Source of the DNA: CAYJAZ01 sp964369185
GTDB taxonomy: Bacteria; Desulfobacterota; Desulfovibrionia; Desulfovibrionales; Desulfovibrionaceae
Length of the DNA: 64,000 nt
Direction of reading: 5' to 3'
NCBI GenBank assembly: GCA_964369185.1
Contig: CAYJEN010000003.1
Span: 1-64,000 of the forward strand
A program made the position numbers and the translations under genes. Of this stretch, positions 45,573 through 54,662 are shown piece by piece (the stretch's first letter is position 1; every line of letters begins with the position of its first letter). The notes under the pieces are model-generated. The model saw nothing but the letters and a program-made list of their open reading frames with translations, was not told the origin of the DNA and did not search any database.

Positions 45573-46610
45573 ATGTCAGAATTATGTGTTGCGGTTGTTG
45601 GTGCTACAGGTGTAGTTGGACGTGAAATGCTTAAAACTTTGGAAGAAAGAAACTTCCCTATGACAGAAATTAGAGCTCTCGCATCTGCTCGTTCAGCAGG
45701 GATGAAAGTTCCTTTTAGAGATATTGAAATCACAGTTGAAGAACTTAAAGAAGATAGCTTTGAAGGTGTTGATATTGCAATATTTTCAGCTGGTGGTTCA
45801 ACAAGTGAAAAGTTTGCACCATTTGCAGCTCGTTCAGGCTGTATTGTTGTAGATAACTCATCGCACTGGCGTATGGATGAACGTTGCCCACTCGTTATTC
45901 CTGAAGTAAATGCACATGCTCTTGAAAGACATAATGGTATTATTGCTAACCCAAACTGCTCAACAATTCAAATGCTTGTAGCTCTTAAACCTATTCACGA
46001 CGTTGCTAAAATCGAACGCATAATAGTATCTACCTACCAAGCTGTATCAGGAACAGGGAAAGCGGCTATTGAGGAATTAGAAAATCAAGTTCGTCAACTT
46101 TATTCAATGAAAGAAATTGAAAGCAATGTATATCCGCACCAAATAGCTTTTAACTGCTTACCACATATCGATGTTTTCCTTGATAATGATTACACCAAAG
46201 AAGAAATGAAAATGGTGAATGAAACAAGAAAAATCTTTGAAGATGATACCATTGGCGTAAGTCCAACTGCAGTTCGTGTGCCTGTATTCTACGGACATAG
46301 CGAATCTATCAACGTACAGACTCAAAAGAAAATAACAGCTCATGAAGCTCGTGCAATTCTTAGCCAAGCAGATGGCGTGAAAGTTTACGATAATCCAAAT
46401 GAAAAAATGTATCCAATGCCAATCGATGCTGCTGGCGAAGATGCTGTTTTTGTTGGACGTATACGTGAAGATGAATCTGCGCCTAATTCACTTAATATGT
46501 GGGTAGTGGCTGATAACATCCGTAAAGGTGCAGCTTTGAATGCAGTGCAAATCGCTGAAGCTCTTCTTGAAAAAAATCTTCTTGGTGTAAAAGATAAAAC
46601 TGTATTTTAA
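45573..46610 (+). CDS. asd: Aspartate-semialdehyde dehydrogenase
   Basis: Asd reduces aspartyl phosphate to the semialdehyde for lysine/diaminopimelate, threonine and methionine. The NADP-binding start VAVVGATGVVGREMLKTL, active-site IANPNCSTIQM with Cys129 and the RVPVFYGHSE segment are visible. The start is ATG 45573 after GGAGAG; a TTG 12 bases upstream would overlap the ribosome site. Length 345 residues, Gram-negative/Gram-positive shared type. A terminator follows at 46652. Confidence 0.95.
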   Translation: MSELCVAVVGATGVVGREMLKTLEERNFPMTEIRALASARSAGMKVPFRDIEITVEELKEDSFEGVDIAIFSAGGSTSEKFAPFAARSGCIVVDNSSHWRMDERCPLVIPEVNAHALERHNGIIANPNCSTIQMLVALKPIHDVAKIERIIVSTYQAVSGTGKAAIEELENQVRQLYSMKEIESNVYPHQIAFNCLPHIDVFLDNDYTKEEMKMVNETRKIFEDDTIGVSPTAVRVPVFYGHSESINVQTQKKITAHEARAILSQADGVKVYDNPNEKMYPMPIDAAGEDAVFVGRIREDESAPNSLNMWVVADNIRKGAALNAVQIAEALLEKNLLGVKDKTVF

Positions 46611-46651
46611 TACGTTAAGACTTAATCTTATAAGTACTATTAATTGAAATT

Positions 46652-46697
46652 ATATTCCTTTAAACTTGTTTATGCAGATTTAGAGGAATATTTTTTT
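46652..46697 (+). terminator. Terminator of asd
   Basis: ATATTCCTTTAAA (46652-46664) pairs with TTTAGAGGAATAT (46679-46691), one G-U pair, then a T run. Confidence 0.75.
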
Positions 46698-46837
46698 AAA
46701 ACTAATAAATTACAAAATGCTATAAATTTATAAAAAAGTAAAAAAAAATCAAAATAAGCCTAAAGTATTCTAAAAATAAGTCGATAAGTATATAGTAAAG
46801 GGTTATTATGGCTATTTCATAAGAAAGGGGTGAGACT

Positions 46838-47092
46838 ATGTCAGATTTATCTACAAGAAACTCCGTAAAAGACGCTTTATCCTCGCTGAGTGCACTTATG
46901 GAAGTAACAGAGCAGTGCAATAAATTGAAATTATCTCCGGTAGAAGATGAACAGATTTTAGAAGTTGTTAGGAATGACAACAAAACTGCATTGAACTTTC
47001 AATACGAAAATGTTCTGAGCGTTATTGAGGAATTATCGCAAGTTTGTTACTATAAAGTTAATAAATTCAAAGAGATTCAAACTCGAATCTAA
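46838..47092 (+). CDS. Small hypothetical protein (84 aa)
   Basis: An 84-residue, soluble, helical-looking protein (MSDLSTRNSVKDALSSLSALM...) with two Cys and no signal peptide, membrane segment or recognisable motif. A GAAAGGGGTGAG ribosome site at good spacing and a terminator 20 bases after the stop support that it is a real monocistronic gene. I do not recognise the family. Neighbours (asd upstream, DUF1796 convergent) give no functional hint. Confidence 0.65.
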   Translation: MSDLSTRNSVKDALSSLSALMEVTEQCNKLKLSPVEDEQILEVVRNDNKTALNFQYENVLSVIEELSQVCYYKVNKFKEIQTRI

Positions 47093-47112
47093 AGCATTTT
47101 TTATGAAATAGA

Positions 47113-47155
47113 AAAAGAGGGAAAGCAAAGCTGTTTTCCCTCTTTTGTTTTTAAT
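47113..47155. terminator. Terminator between the 84-aa gene and the DUF1796 gene
   Basis: AAAAGAGGGAAA (47113-47124) and TTTCCCTCTTTT (47135-47146) form a 12-bp stem over a 10-base loop. The gene on the minus strand ends at 47158, so the structure can serve both convergent units. Confidence 0.8.
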
Positions 47156-47157
47156 TA

Positions 47158-47781
47158 TTAGCGAGCATTTTCATTTTTTATTCTTTCAATAATTTCTTCC
47201 GGCAGAATACCTTTATATTCTGCAATAGAGAGATATTTATTAATATTTTTTATTTCGCCACTTTTCAAATCTTTTGTGTACTGGAAATAAACAAGCTGTA
47301 TGTGAGATTCTTTAAACTTCATATTTATCTTTACCATATATTCTGTAAGAGCATCAATCGTTAAATCCGGATCTTTTTTATCAAGCATATCCATGTAAAG
47401 AAAAACTACTCTGCATGGAGTTTTGAGAAGATTTATTAATCGTTCAATTCTTCTATCGTATTTTTCTCTAGCTTCTTTAAATGCATCTTCAAAGGGGATA
47501 TTGTTTCTAAAGTCGTGATTAAATATCATTCCGTTTTTAGGATTCATATAGGCATCAAAGTTTTCGGGAGGTGTCGCTGGAGGATATGGAATTAAGTTTT
47601 CAATATCAAGAAAGCCTTCAAAGTCATTAAGTAGAAAATCGAGACGCGTTCTAAGATTTGCTCCCATAAGCCAGTCGAAAGGAGCTGAAAAATGTCTTTC
47701 TTTTGTATCTTTCAGCATATTTGCAACAAAACAAGCCTCACCTAGAGATATTATGTGATCATAGCCGGGTTTTTTTAACAT
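47158..47781 (-). CDS. DUF1796-type papain-like cysteine peptidase family protein
   Basis: A 207-residue protein with the family opening ISLGEACFVANMLKD (candidate nucleophile Cys in the GEAC motif) and SAPFDWLMG, followed by FNHDF and a conserved FLYMD segment. The family is annotated as putative papain-like peptidases, but no activity is established. No signal peptide is present. It lies 12 bases after the lytic transglycosylase gene and is probably cotranscribed with it. Confidence 0.75.
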   Translation of the reverse strand: MLKKPGYDHIISLGEACFVANMLKDTKERHFSAPFDWLMGANLRTRLDFLLNDFEGFLDIENLIPYPPATPPENFDAYMNPKNGMIFNHDFRNNIPFEDAFKEAREKYDRRIERLINLLKTPCRVVFLYMDMLDKKDPDLTIDALTEYMVKINMKFKESHIQLVYFQYTKDLKSGEIKNINKYLSIAEYKGILPEEIIERIKNENAR

Positions 47782-47793
47782 AATTATAACCTT

Positions 47794-48903
47794 TTACCCA
47801 TTGTGGGCATAGTAAGCATTTTTTGCACCGACAACTTTTGTAATAAATCGACGAGTTTCAGGACTTGGGAAGAAGAGCTGTATTTTTCTATATACTTCTG
47901 CAGGAGGAAGAGAATTTATATTTTCAAAAGCTTGCTCTCCAACACCAAAAAGCTTTAATACTCGACTTGAACCACCATTATAAGCTGCAATCATGCAATA
48001 TTCACGAGAGAGCGGATTATGTATTCTATTAAAATGTCGTGAATTTAGTAAGTGCAAATAAGTTGTGCCATAGAGGATATTTGTTGCAGGATCATGCAAC
48101 ATATCAGGGCTAAGCGGAATCTCTTTTTTGAGATAGCTGTGCACTTCAGCACCGGCAGTTGCAAGAACAATCTGCATAAGACCATGAGCATCTCTATTAC
48201 TTACAGCATTAGGATTAAATCCGCTTTCAACATGCATAACAGCAAGAATTAAGGATGGTGACAGTCTATATTTTCTTGCATTTTGTCTTGCTAGTTCGAT
48301 ATATCTTTTTGAGCGTTGATAAAGTGGAGTAGATTGAAGCTGTGGGTCAATAGGTAATTCTCTATATTGAATGAAGAAAGGGTTTACGATATCTTCATAA
48401 GGCATAAAAGGTAAACAGATAGGTCCACTTACATAATTGTAGTTGCTTGAAAGCATAAAATTTGTAGGAGCGGACGAATGTGTTGTGGAAAAATAACCAA
48501 GAGAATTTTTAGGGCTATGCTCTTCTACAAAGTTATTAATGAAATCAAGTGTAAATAGATTCTCTTTTTGAGAGATTCCGGCAGGAAGAGCTTTTGTAGT
48601 TAAGTTTTTTAGAGGATTTAGTTCTGCACTGCCGTTATTCGTCAAAAGGTTGACTGAATTTGCTTCAATAAGAATTAAAGGTTGATTTTGTTCAAAAGAA
48701 TAATCGTCAATAGTATGAATATTCATCTGAATTTTTGAGCGATATTCTTCAGCAGAAAGTTCATGAGTAAATGGAAAGCGAGTAGAAACTTGAGAAAGGG
48801 AAGATACTTTCTCATGAAGAACCGGTGGTTTAGGAGTAAAGGCGGTAAGTGATGTCAGCAAGCTAACAAAAACAACTGCTGAAAGTATTTTTGTTATACG
48901 CAT
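47794..48903 (-). CDS. Lytic transglycosylase (SLT domain), exported
   Basis: A peptidoglycan-cleaving enzyme of the Slt/MltC group. The start at 48903 (GAGGTACTCTATG) gives a signal peptide MRITKILSAVVFVSLLTSLTAF; the longer open frame to 49014 adds residues that would hide the signal. Residues 25-215 are a low-complexity, Ser/Asn/Pro-rich region without a known domain. The C-terminal SLT domain (about 225-369) has LAVMHVESGFNPNAVS with catalytic Glu, HGLMQI, and AAYNGG. Length 369 residues. Confidence 0.88.
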   Translation of the reverse strand: MRITKILSAVVFVSLLTSLTAFTPKPPVLHEKVSSLSQVSTRFPFTHELSAEEYRSKIQMNIHTIDDYSFEQNQPLILIEANSVNLLTNNGSAELNPLKNLTTKALPAGISQKENLFTLDFINNFVEEHSPKNSLGYFSTTHSSAPTNFMLSSNYNYVSGPICLPFMPYEDIVNPFFIQYRELPIDPQLQSTPLYQRSKRYIELARQNARKYRLSPSLILAVMHVESGFNPNAVSNRDAHGLMQIVLATAGAEVHSYLKKEIPLSPDMLHDPATNILYGTTYLHLLNSRHFNRIHNPLSREYCMIAAYNGGSSRVLKLFGVGEQAFENINSLPPAEVYRKIQLFFPSPETRRFITKVVGAKNAYYAHNG

Positions 48904-49007
48904 AGAGTACCTCTTAATATAATCTGTCAATGTAGAATAATTGACAACTAATAGGTTTTCTCTTGATTTTGCAAGATGCGTGCCGTTCATAAAGCAATCA
49001 TCCTTAC

Positions 49008-50384
49008 TTAACAAGTTACCATACTCACGGCAAGCCCGCCGAGTGAGGTTTCTTTAAATTTTGTGTGCATTTCTCTACCCGTTTCATTCATAGCAAGAAT
49101 AGCCGCATCAAGCCTTACTCTATGTGACTGTGGATTTTCAGTTCTGGCAAGAAGATAAGCATTGTATGCTTTTAAAGCACCCATAGCATTTCTTTCGATA
49201 CAAGGAATCTGCACATATCCACCAACAGGGTCACAAGTAAGACCAAGATGGTGCTCTAAGGCTATTTCAGCGGCATTTTCTACAACAATTGATGAATCAC
49301 CCTTACTATGTGCCAGTAAAGCAGCGCCCATAGCAGAAGCAACACCAATTTCACCCTGACAGCCAACCTCAGCTCCTGCAATAGCAGCATTATGTTTTGC
49401 AAGAAAACCAATAGCAGCAGAAGCAAGCATTCCTTCTGTTATAGCTCTATCGCCTACACGCAAGTCATGCTTTAATGCGTAAAGTAGAGAAGGTAGCACG
49501 CCGGAAGCTCCACACGTAGGTGCAGTTACAATTACACCACCGGAAGCATTTTGTTCAGAAGTTGCAAATGCATGCGCATTTAGGTTTGCAATAAATTTGT
49601 CTGAAGCAAGCGAAAAGTGTAAAGCTCTTTCTTTTAAAACTCTTGCTTTGCGTTCAACTCCTAAAGTACCGGGCAGTAAACCTTCCTCACTCATACCAAG
49701 TGCGACAGATTGCTCCATTTTTGATATAAGCTCACCAAGTTTAAATAGAATATCTGGGCGCGACATTCCGGTAAGTTCCATTTCATTAATAAGAATAACT
49801 TCGTGAAAAGTAAGACCTGTTTCATGGAAAATATTTTGCAATTCTGACATGTTAGAATATGGATAATAAGGCCTGCCTCTTTCAGGAGGAGTATAACCAT
49901 CCCACTGCAAAAAGCCACCGCCTACAGAATAATATCTCTTTGAAATAACTTCTGTTCTATCACTTGTGTAGAGCGTGCATTCTAAAGTATTATTGTATTC
50001 AAATGGATGTACAATATCAGAAAAGATAATATTATTAAGAGAAAAGTTTACTCTTTTTCCTTGAATTTCAGTAAAGTAACTCTTTTCAAGGGTAGTAATT
50101 TGTTGAATAAGAGCTGCAGGGCATTCTGATGGTTCATTTCCAAGTAAACCTGCAATGATGGCACTATGTGAACCGTGCCCAATTCCCGTGGCAGAGAGTG
50201 AACCAAAAAGTTTTACTTCTATAAAATATTCATGAGAAGGAAATTGTGATAAATCAACTTCTTTACATAGATTTATAAATTCATATCCGGCACTCATTGG
50301 CGCAATAGTATGGGAAGAGGACGGGCCGGGTCCACATTTAAACAACTCAAATAGAGAAATTGAAACAGGTGTTTGAACTTGCAT
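49008..50384 (-). CDS. sdaA: L-serine ammonia-lyase (serine dehydratase, Fe-S type)
   Basis: It converts L-serine to pyruvate and ammonia using a [4Fe-4S] cluster. The single-chain form fuses beta and alpha domains: N-terminal GPGPSSSHTIAP, and a C-terminal half with TCGASGVLP and the three cluster cysteines in GCQGEIG, TCDPVGG and PCIERN. The start is ATG 50384 after GAGGTAC, giving 458 residues, the usual length; an ATG 12 bases upstream lies inside the ribosome site. The following gene (lytic transglycosylase) starts with the same 14-base leader. Confidence 0.95.
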   Translation of the reverse strand: MQVQTPVSISLFELFKCGPGPSSSHTIAPMSAGYEFINLCKEVDLSQFPSHEYFIEVKLFGSLSATGIGHGSHSAIIAGLLGNEPSECPAALIQQITTLEKSYFTEIQGKRVNFSLNNIIFSDIVHPFEYNNTLECTLYTSDRTEVISKRYYSVGGGFLQWDGYTPPERGRPYYPYSNMSELQNIFHETGLTFHEVILINEMELTGMSRPDILFKLGELISKMEQSVALGMSEEGLLPGTLGVERKARVLKERALHFSLASDKFIANLNAHAFATSEQNASGGVIVTAPTCGASGVLPSLLYALKHDLRVGDRAITEGMLASAAIGFLAKHNAAIAGAEVGCQGEIGVASAMGAALLAHSKGDSSIVVENAAEIALEHHLGLTCDPVGGYVQIPCIERNAMGALKAYNAYLLARTENPQSHRVRLDAAILAMNETGREMHTKFKETSLGGLAVSMVTC

Positions 50385-50600
50385 AGAGTACCTCAAAAAA
50401 TATTAATGTTTCTTATCAAAAGAACAAAATCTCTTACTTTAGAAACACACTTCAGTATACATTAGATTTATATAAAAGTCTACACAAGAAAGAAGAGTGT
50501 AAGGTTTACTTCTAAAATAATACATTTTAGTAATTTGAAAAGAGGTTATAGTTTTTTATAAAAGGAGAAAAATGTTATAATATTTTAACTATTAGGTTTA

Positions 50601-51338
50601 TTAGTTTTTAATGTGAACATTTGCTGTAAAAACATATCCATCACCACGAACAGTTTTAATAAACTTTTTAGTGCGCTTATTATCTTCTAATCTTGCTCTT
50701 AACCTACTTACTTGTACATCTATACTTCTATCAAAGGGGCTACGGTCGAGTTGATCGTATCTACCTTGAATTCTGTCAACAAGCTTTTCACGAGAAAGAA
50801 CAACTTGTGGATTTGAAAGAAAGTAGTGAAGTAATCTATACTCAGCGCCACTTAGTTCTATTATAGAACCTTCAGGATTTATAAGATTCCTTGAAGAACC
50901 ATCTAATTCCCAATCTTCAAAAATAAAGGATAACACACCTCTATTTTGTTTTTCGCTATAGTAAGATATTCGTCTTAGTAGTGCGCGGATACGTGCAACG
51001 AGTTCTCTTTTATCGAAGGGTTTTGAGATATAGTCATCAGCTCCCATTTCAAGACCAAGTACTTTATCAGATGATTCAGCTTGTTTACTATAGAGAATTA
51101 AGGGAATATTTGAAATTTGACGTACTTTTTTACATACTTCAAGAGAATCTTCACTTTTTATGAGGGCGTCAATAAGGAGTAAGTTTATATTTTCTTCTTC
51201 GTCGATTATTTCAAGTTCTTTGTATAAGTCGTCGCTTTTTGTTACTAAAGTAATAGTGTAACCGTGCTCAACCAAGTATTCAGAAAGCATTTTGCTATGT
51301 TCTTCGTCAGAATCGAAAATAATGATATTAGTTGACAT
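50601..51338 (-). CDS. OmpR-family response regulator (orphan in this window)
   Basis: A two-component transcription factor. The receiver domain (residues 1-120) keeps the acidic pocket (FDSDEE), the phospho-acceptor Asp in LLLIDALI, Ser in LILYSK and Lys in ISKPFD. The C-terminal winged helix (about 140-240) has LSGAEYRLLHYFLSNPQVVLSR and the recognition part FDRSIDVQVSRLRARL. I use ATG 51338 after GAGAG. No histidine kinase lies nearby. The next gene, bioY, ends 25 bases upstream on the same strand. Confidence 0.92.
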   Translation of the reverse strand: MSTNIIIFDSDEEHSKMLSEYLVEHGYTITLVTKSDDLYKELEIIDEEENINLLLIDALIKSEDSLEVCKKVRQISNIPLILYSKQAESSDKVLGLEMGADDYISKPFDKRELVARIRALLRRISYYSEKQNRGVLSFIFEDWELDGSSRNLINPEGSIIELSGAEYRLLHYFLSNPQVVLSREKLVDRIQGRYDQLDRSPFDRSIDVQVSRLRARLEDNKRTKKFIKTVRGDGYVFTANVHIKN

Positions 51339-51362
51339 ATTCACTCTCTACTACAGTAGGTT

Positions 51363-51920
51363 TTACTTATTTGAAGCTTCAGTAGTAAGCTTAAGTAATT
51401 TTTGTTTTTCTACAATGGTGTATATGCTATGAGCGAGTAAAAACTTTAGAACATCCGGAATAAAGAAAGGCGCACAGCCAAGAGCAAAAGCTTTTTCAAT
51501 GCTGATATCAAGACTAAACTTCAACCATGAAACACCACAAATATAGAGAAATATGAGCGAGAGCATAAGTATAGTATAAGCTGAAACTAATTTCTTCCCA
51601 CGCGCAAGACCAGCAAGATAAATAGTTGGAATATAAGCCATAAGAAAACCACCGGTAGGTGACATAAGTGTAGCTAATCCACTTTTTCCACCTGCAAAGA
51701 ATGGAAAACCGACAAGACCTAAAAATATGTAGATTGCCATTGCAATAGCAGCTTTTTTACTTCCTAAAATAAGTGCAGTAAGAAAAAGCGTCAAAGGTAG
51801 AGCAGAAAAAGGCACAGGTCCAACCGGAATAGTTATAAATGCTGAAACAGCAAGTAAAGCTGCAAAAAAGGATACCCAAACAATTCCTTGGAGAGATTTC
51901 ATGTTCATTGATTCGTTCAT
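51363..51920 (-). CDS. bioY: Biotin transporter BioY
   Basis: BioY is the substrate-binding S component of biotin ECF transporters and can work alone or with an energising module. The 185-residue protein has six hydrophobic helices and the BioY signatures TIPVGPVPFSALPLTLF, FLGLVGFPFFAGG and SPTGGFLMAY. No bioM/bioN genes adjoin, so it is either solo or uses a shared ECF module. I see no BirA box. It starts 24 bases after the GGDEF/TPR gene; AGGAAAAA ribosome site. Confidence 0.93.
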   Translation of the reverse strand: MNESMNMKSLQGIVWVSFFAALLAVSAFITIPVGPVPFSALPLTLFLTALILGSKKAAIAMAIYIFLGLVGFPFFAGGKSGLATLMSPTGGFLMAYIPTIYLAGLARGKKLVSAYTILMLSLIFLYICGVSWLKFSLDISIEKAFALGCAPFFIPDVLKFLLAHSIYTIVEKQKLLKLTTEASNK

Positions 51921-51944
51921 TAGTTTTTCCTATGTAAAATTATA

Positions 51945-54329
51945 TTATGCTTGTAAATTTTTTATTGTGAGTTCAGCTCGGCTTGCTTCTTCTATTTTTC
52001 CTTGAGCTCGTAAAGCTTTAGCGTAAATTTTCCAAGCCTCTACATTGTTTTGTCTTTGAGTCATAATAGGTGAAAGCAGCATAGCGGCAAGTGCAGGGTC
52101 TTCATTATTTTCAAGGTAGAGCTTTGCAAGCAATAAAAGACTTCCTGAATCTTGAGGGGCATTACGCAAAGCTGTATGAAGATATTCTCTTGCTTGTGAT
52201 GAGTTATTTTCATTTAAAGCAATTTTTGCAAGTTGCCTGTATGGTGTTGCTTGTCTTGAATCTTTTTCAAGTGCTTTTTTATAATGCTCCACCGCTTGCA
52301 TTGTGCTATTTTCTTCTTCTGCTATTTGCCCAAGTTTGATATGTGCAAAGTAGGTATAATCATCAGATTTTAAACAATAACTGTAATATTTCTTTGCTTC
52401 ATTGATATCATTAAGTTTTTGACAAACGCCACCAAGGTTATAATGAACAGCTACATCATCGGGACTAAGTTCAAGAGCTGCATAGAATGCAGACTGAGCT
52501 TCACTGTATCTACCTAAACTTACAAGAGTAACTCCTAAAGAACTTTGTGCTAATGTATTCTTAGGGTCAGCAATAAGCGCACTTTGATACTCTTGCAGAG
52601 CTTCATAAAGTAGCCCTTGAGTTACCAATTTATCCGCAGAAACTGTAAGCGATATTGAATCACAAGTTCCAACATGAGGGAAATCGAGTAATTTAGCGCA
52701 GTCTACAGCTTTTTTGGCATTGTCAAGAGTATCGGTTTGCCTATAGTTTAGCAATGGATATTCTGCTATACCTATAGATACTTTTTGTTTGATATGTCCA
52801 TTTAAAATCATCGACAGAGCTTTATACGCCTTGAGTGTTTCGTAGATATTAAATGCTTGAGTAAGCGGTAAAAATCCAAGAATACTATTGTGTCCATATT
52901 GAGCTAATATGCAATTATCATTATTGAAATTATACTGCATACGTATTTCTTTATTAAAGATTTGCACAGTTTCAGCAAATATATTTTCAATAGGAATATT
53001 ATTTGTTTTGCTTTCTTCTATATTTATAAGTGTTAATGTGAATTGAGGGTGAGTTACCTTGAGTTCAGCAAAAAGAGTAAGAAAATCTTGATACTTATAA
53101 AGTTGAGTAAAGTTATTTTTAGCTGGTTGTGATTGAGATTGCGCACTTGCACCAAAATCATCAGGGAGTTTTACAAGACTATCGTTCGATTGAATAGGAA
53201 AAGCAGGGTCGTAGAGGATAACCTGTTCAGCTCGTGAATATTCATCAAAAATTTCAACGAGTTGAATTTCACCTTTATATTTTGGAGTGTCGGAATAACT
53301 ATCATTTGAATTATTTTCAGAAGCGTAGACGGAAAACCTTGTGCTTTCACGCAGTCCAACATTTCTTCCAAGATTTATAATGAATTGATTATGCGGAAGA
53401 ATTTTAGATATATTTCCGCCCTCACTTATAAGGAGGTTAAATGGAAGGAATACTTTTTCTTGTTCTTTTGCTCTAATTGCTGAATAGTGAGCTTTTGAGA
53501 TAAGATTATGAGCAAGTTCTTTTTCATTTCTATCAGAAATCATAGTATCATAATCTTGAGGGAAAAGAACGTATCCGCAGTGTAAAGGGCAAGAAACACG
53601 CAAGATTTTGTTTGTTCTGCGTGGAGGAGCTGAGAAAGTTACTGATGATGTTGATTGGCATAAGTTATAAATAAAGTCATTCAAGTCAGCTTTACTTTCA
53701 AGAACTTCCTCGTCAAGAAACAATGCGCAATCGTAATTATTTATACGAGCTAGTAAGGAATCTTCAGGAAGAATATCAAGTATATGCTGAGTAAGTTCAT
53801 GCATGCAATTTTCAGCAAAAAGGTAACCGTATTTTTTTGCAAGATTTGGTAAGTCTGCAAAATGTAGATAAAGCACGCCTACACAACCATGCGTGAGTAA
53901 ATTATTTTGTGAAAATTCGGAAAACTCAGTGAAACTTTTACGCATTTTTTCAATTTTATCGCTCAATCTATCGAGTAAAACATGTTGAGAATAGAGTTCA
54001 GTAGTAGAATCGAACTGAATTTCTTTTTTCAACGAAAGTTTTTCAAGAATGAGGTGAATAATAGTCGGCAAAGTAGAAAGTGCTTGCTTTAGTTTCTCTT
54101 TATTTGGTTTCCTAGCTAAGAAAACTGCAAGTAATTCTTCTGAATCCATAAATTTTAATGGAAGAAGAAGCTTTTCTTCATTTTCTAGGTAAAGAGCTTC
54201 CGCAGGTTCGTTAGAAGTAGGGAAGTAGAGAGAACAGCCTTCACAATCAAGAATCGGTGCGATATCATTAAATAAATCGCATTCCATTCTTAGAATATCG
54301 CGTCTAGTGAGTTTGTGTAGTTTTTCCAT
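51945..54329 (-). CDS. Protein with two degenerate GGDEF-like domains and C-terminal TPRs
   Basis: The protein has 794 residues and no membrane segment or signal peptide. After an N-terminal region that may be GAF-like (1-105), a diguanylate-cyclase-like domain begins (FDSTTELYSQHVLLDRL, 106-122), but the GGDEF position reads NNYDC (197-201). A beta-rich middle (305-390, INLGRNVGLRE) is followed by a second cyclase-like domain (about 410-550) in which YGHNS (478-482) stands for GGDEF. Residues 568-790 form about six TPRs. It should not make c-di-GMP; a scaffold or nucleotide-sensing role is inferred. Weak ribosome site. Confidence 0.75.
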   Translation of the reverse strand: MEKLHKLTRRDILRMECDLFNDIAPILDCEGCSLYFPTSNEPAEALYLENEEKLLLPLKFMDSEELLAVFLARKPNKEKLKQALSTLPTIIHLILEKLSLKKEIQFDSTTELYSQHVLLDRLSDKIEKMRKSFTEFSEFSQNNLLTHGCVGVLYLHFADLPNLAKKYGYLFAENCMHELTQHILDILPEDSLLARINNYDCALFLDEEVLESKADLNDFIYNLCQSTSSVTFSAPPRRTNKILRVSCPLHCGYVLFPQDYDTMISDRNEKELAHNLISKAHYSAIRAKEQEKVFLPFNLLISEGGNISKILPHNQFIINLGRNVGLRESTRFSVYASENNSNDSYSDTPKYKGEIQLVEIFDEYSRAEQVILYDPAFPIQSNDSLVKLPDDFGASAQSQSQPAKNNFTQLYKYQDFLTLFAELKVTHPQFTLTLINIEESKTNNIPIENIFAETVQIFNKEIRMQYNFNNDNCILAQYGHNSILGFLPLTQAFNIYETLKAYKALSMILNGHIKQKVSIGIAEYPLLNYRQTDTLDNAKKAVDCAKLLDFPHVGTCDSISLTVSADKLVTQGLLYEALQEYQSALIADPKNTLAQSSLGVTLVSLGRYSEAQSAFYAALELSPDDVAVHYNLGGVCQKLNDINEAKKYYSYCLKSDDYTYFAHIKLGQIAEEENSTMQAVEHYKKALEKDSRQATPYRQLAKIALNENNSSQAREYLHTALRNAPQDSGSLLLLAKLYLENNEDPALAAMLLSPIMTQRQNNVEAWKIYAKALRAQGKIEEASRAELTIKNLQA

Positions 54330-54559
54330 ACTTTTTTTTATCTAAATAGTAGCAGATTTGCAAGTTATTTTTGCAATGTTTGAGAATATAATGACTTTCT
54401 TCGTAATATAACGCTCTATTTATTTAGGTAAATTATTCACAACGAAACTATTCACTTTAGTAAGATAATGTAAATTGCTTTATTCAAAGACTATCTAAAA
54501 TTTCAAATATGGTATTGATTATTTTCAAGACAGAAAAGTTAAAAAATCTATTGATTTCT

Positions 54560-54592
54560 TGAGTGTTTTGGGATATGTTAACCTAATACACT
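54560..54592 (+). promoter_or_regulatory. Imperfect inverted repeat upstream of the isomerase gene
   Basis: GAGTGT (54560-54565) and ACACTC (54587-54592) enclose a further inner pairing (TTGGG with CCTAA, one G-U). It is an operator or attenuator candidate about 70 bases before the start codon. The 333-base gap 54330-54662 otherwise holds only a weak promoter (TTGCGA 54608-54613, TAATAA 54630-54635); no gene or known riboswitch is seen. Confidence 0.35.
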
Positions 54593-54662
54593 CTAACTAA
54601 GTGACTCTTGCGATTTGGAGATGGCAAGATAATAAAATTTACTGAATAGATAGGAGAATGTC

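Noticed and set aside
48904..49014. N-terminal extension of the lytic transglycosylase to 49014
   Set aside because: It lacks a ribosome site at that start and would bury the clear signal peptide that begins at 48903.
54600..54640. Sigma-54 promoter (TGGCAAGA region) upstream of the isomerase gene
   Set aside because: The TGGCA half is present but no TTGC-type -12 element stands at the required spacing.
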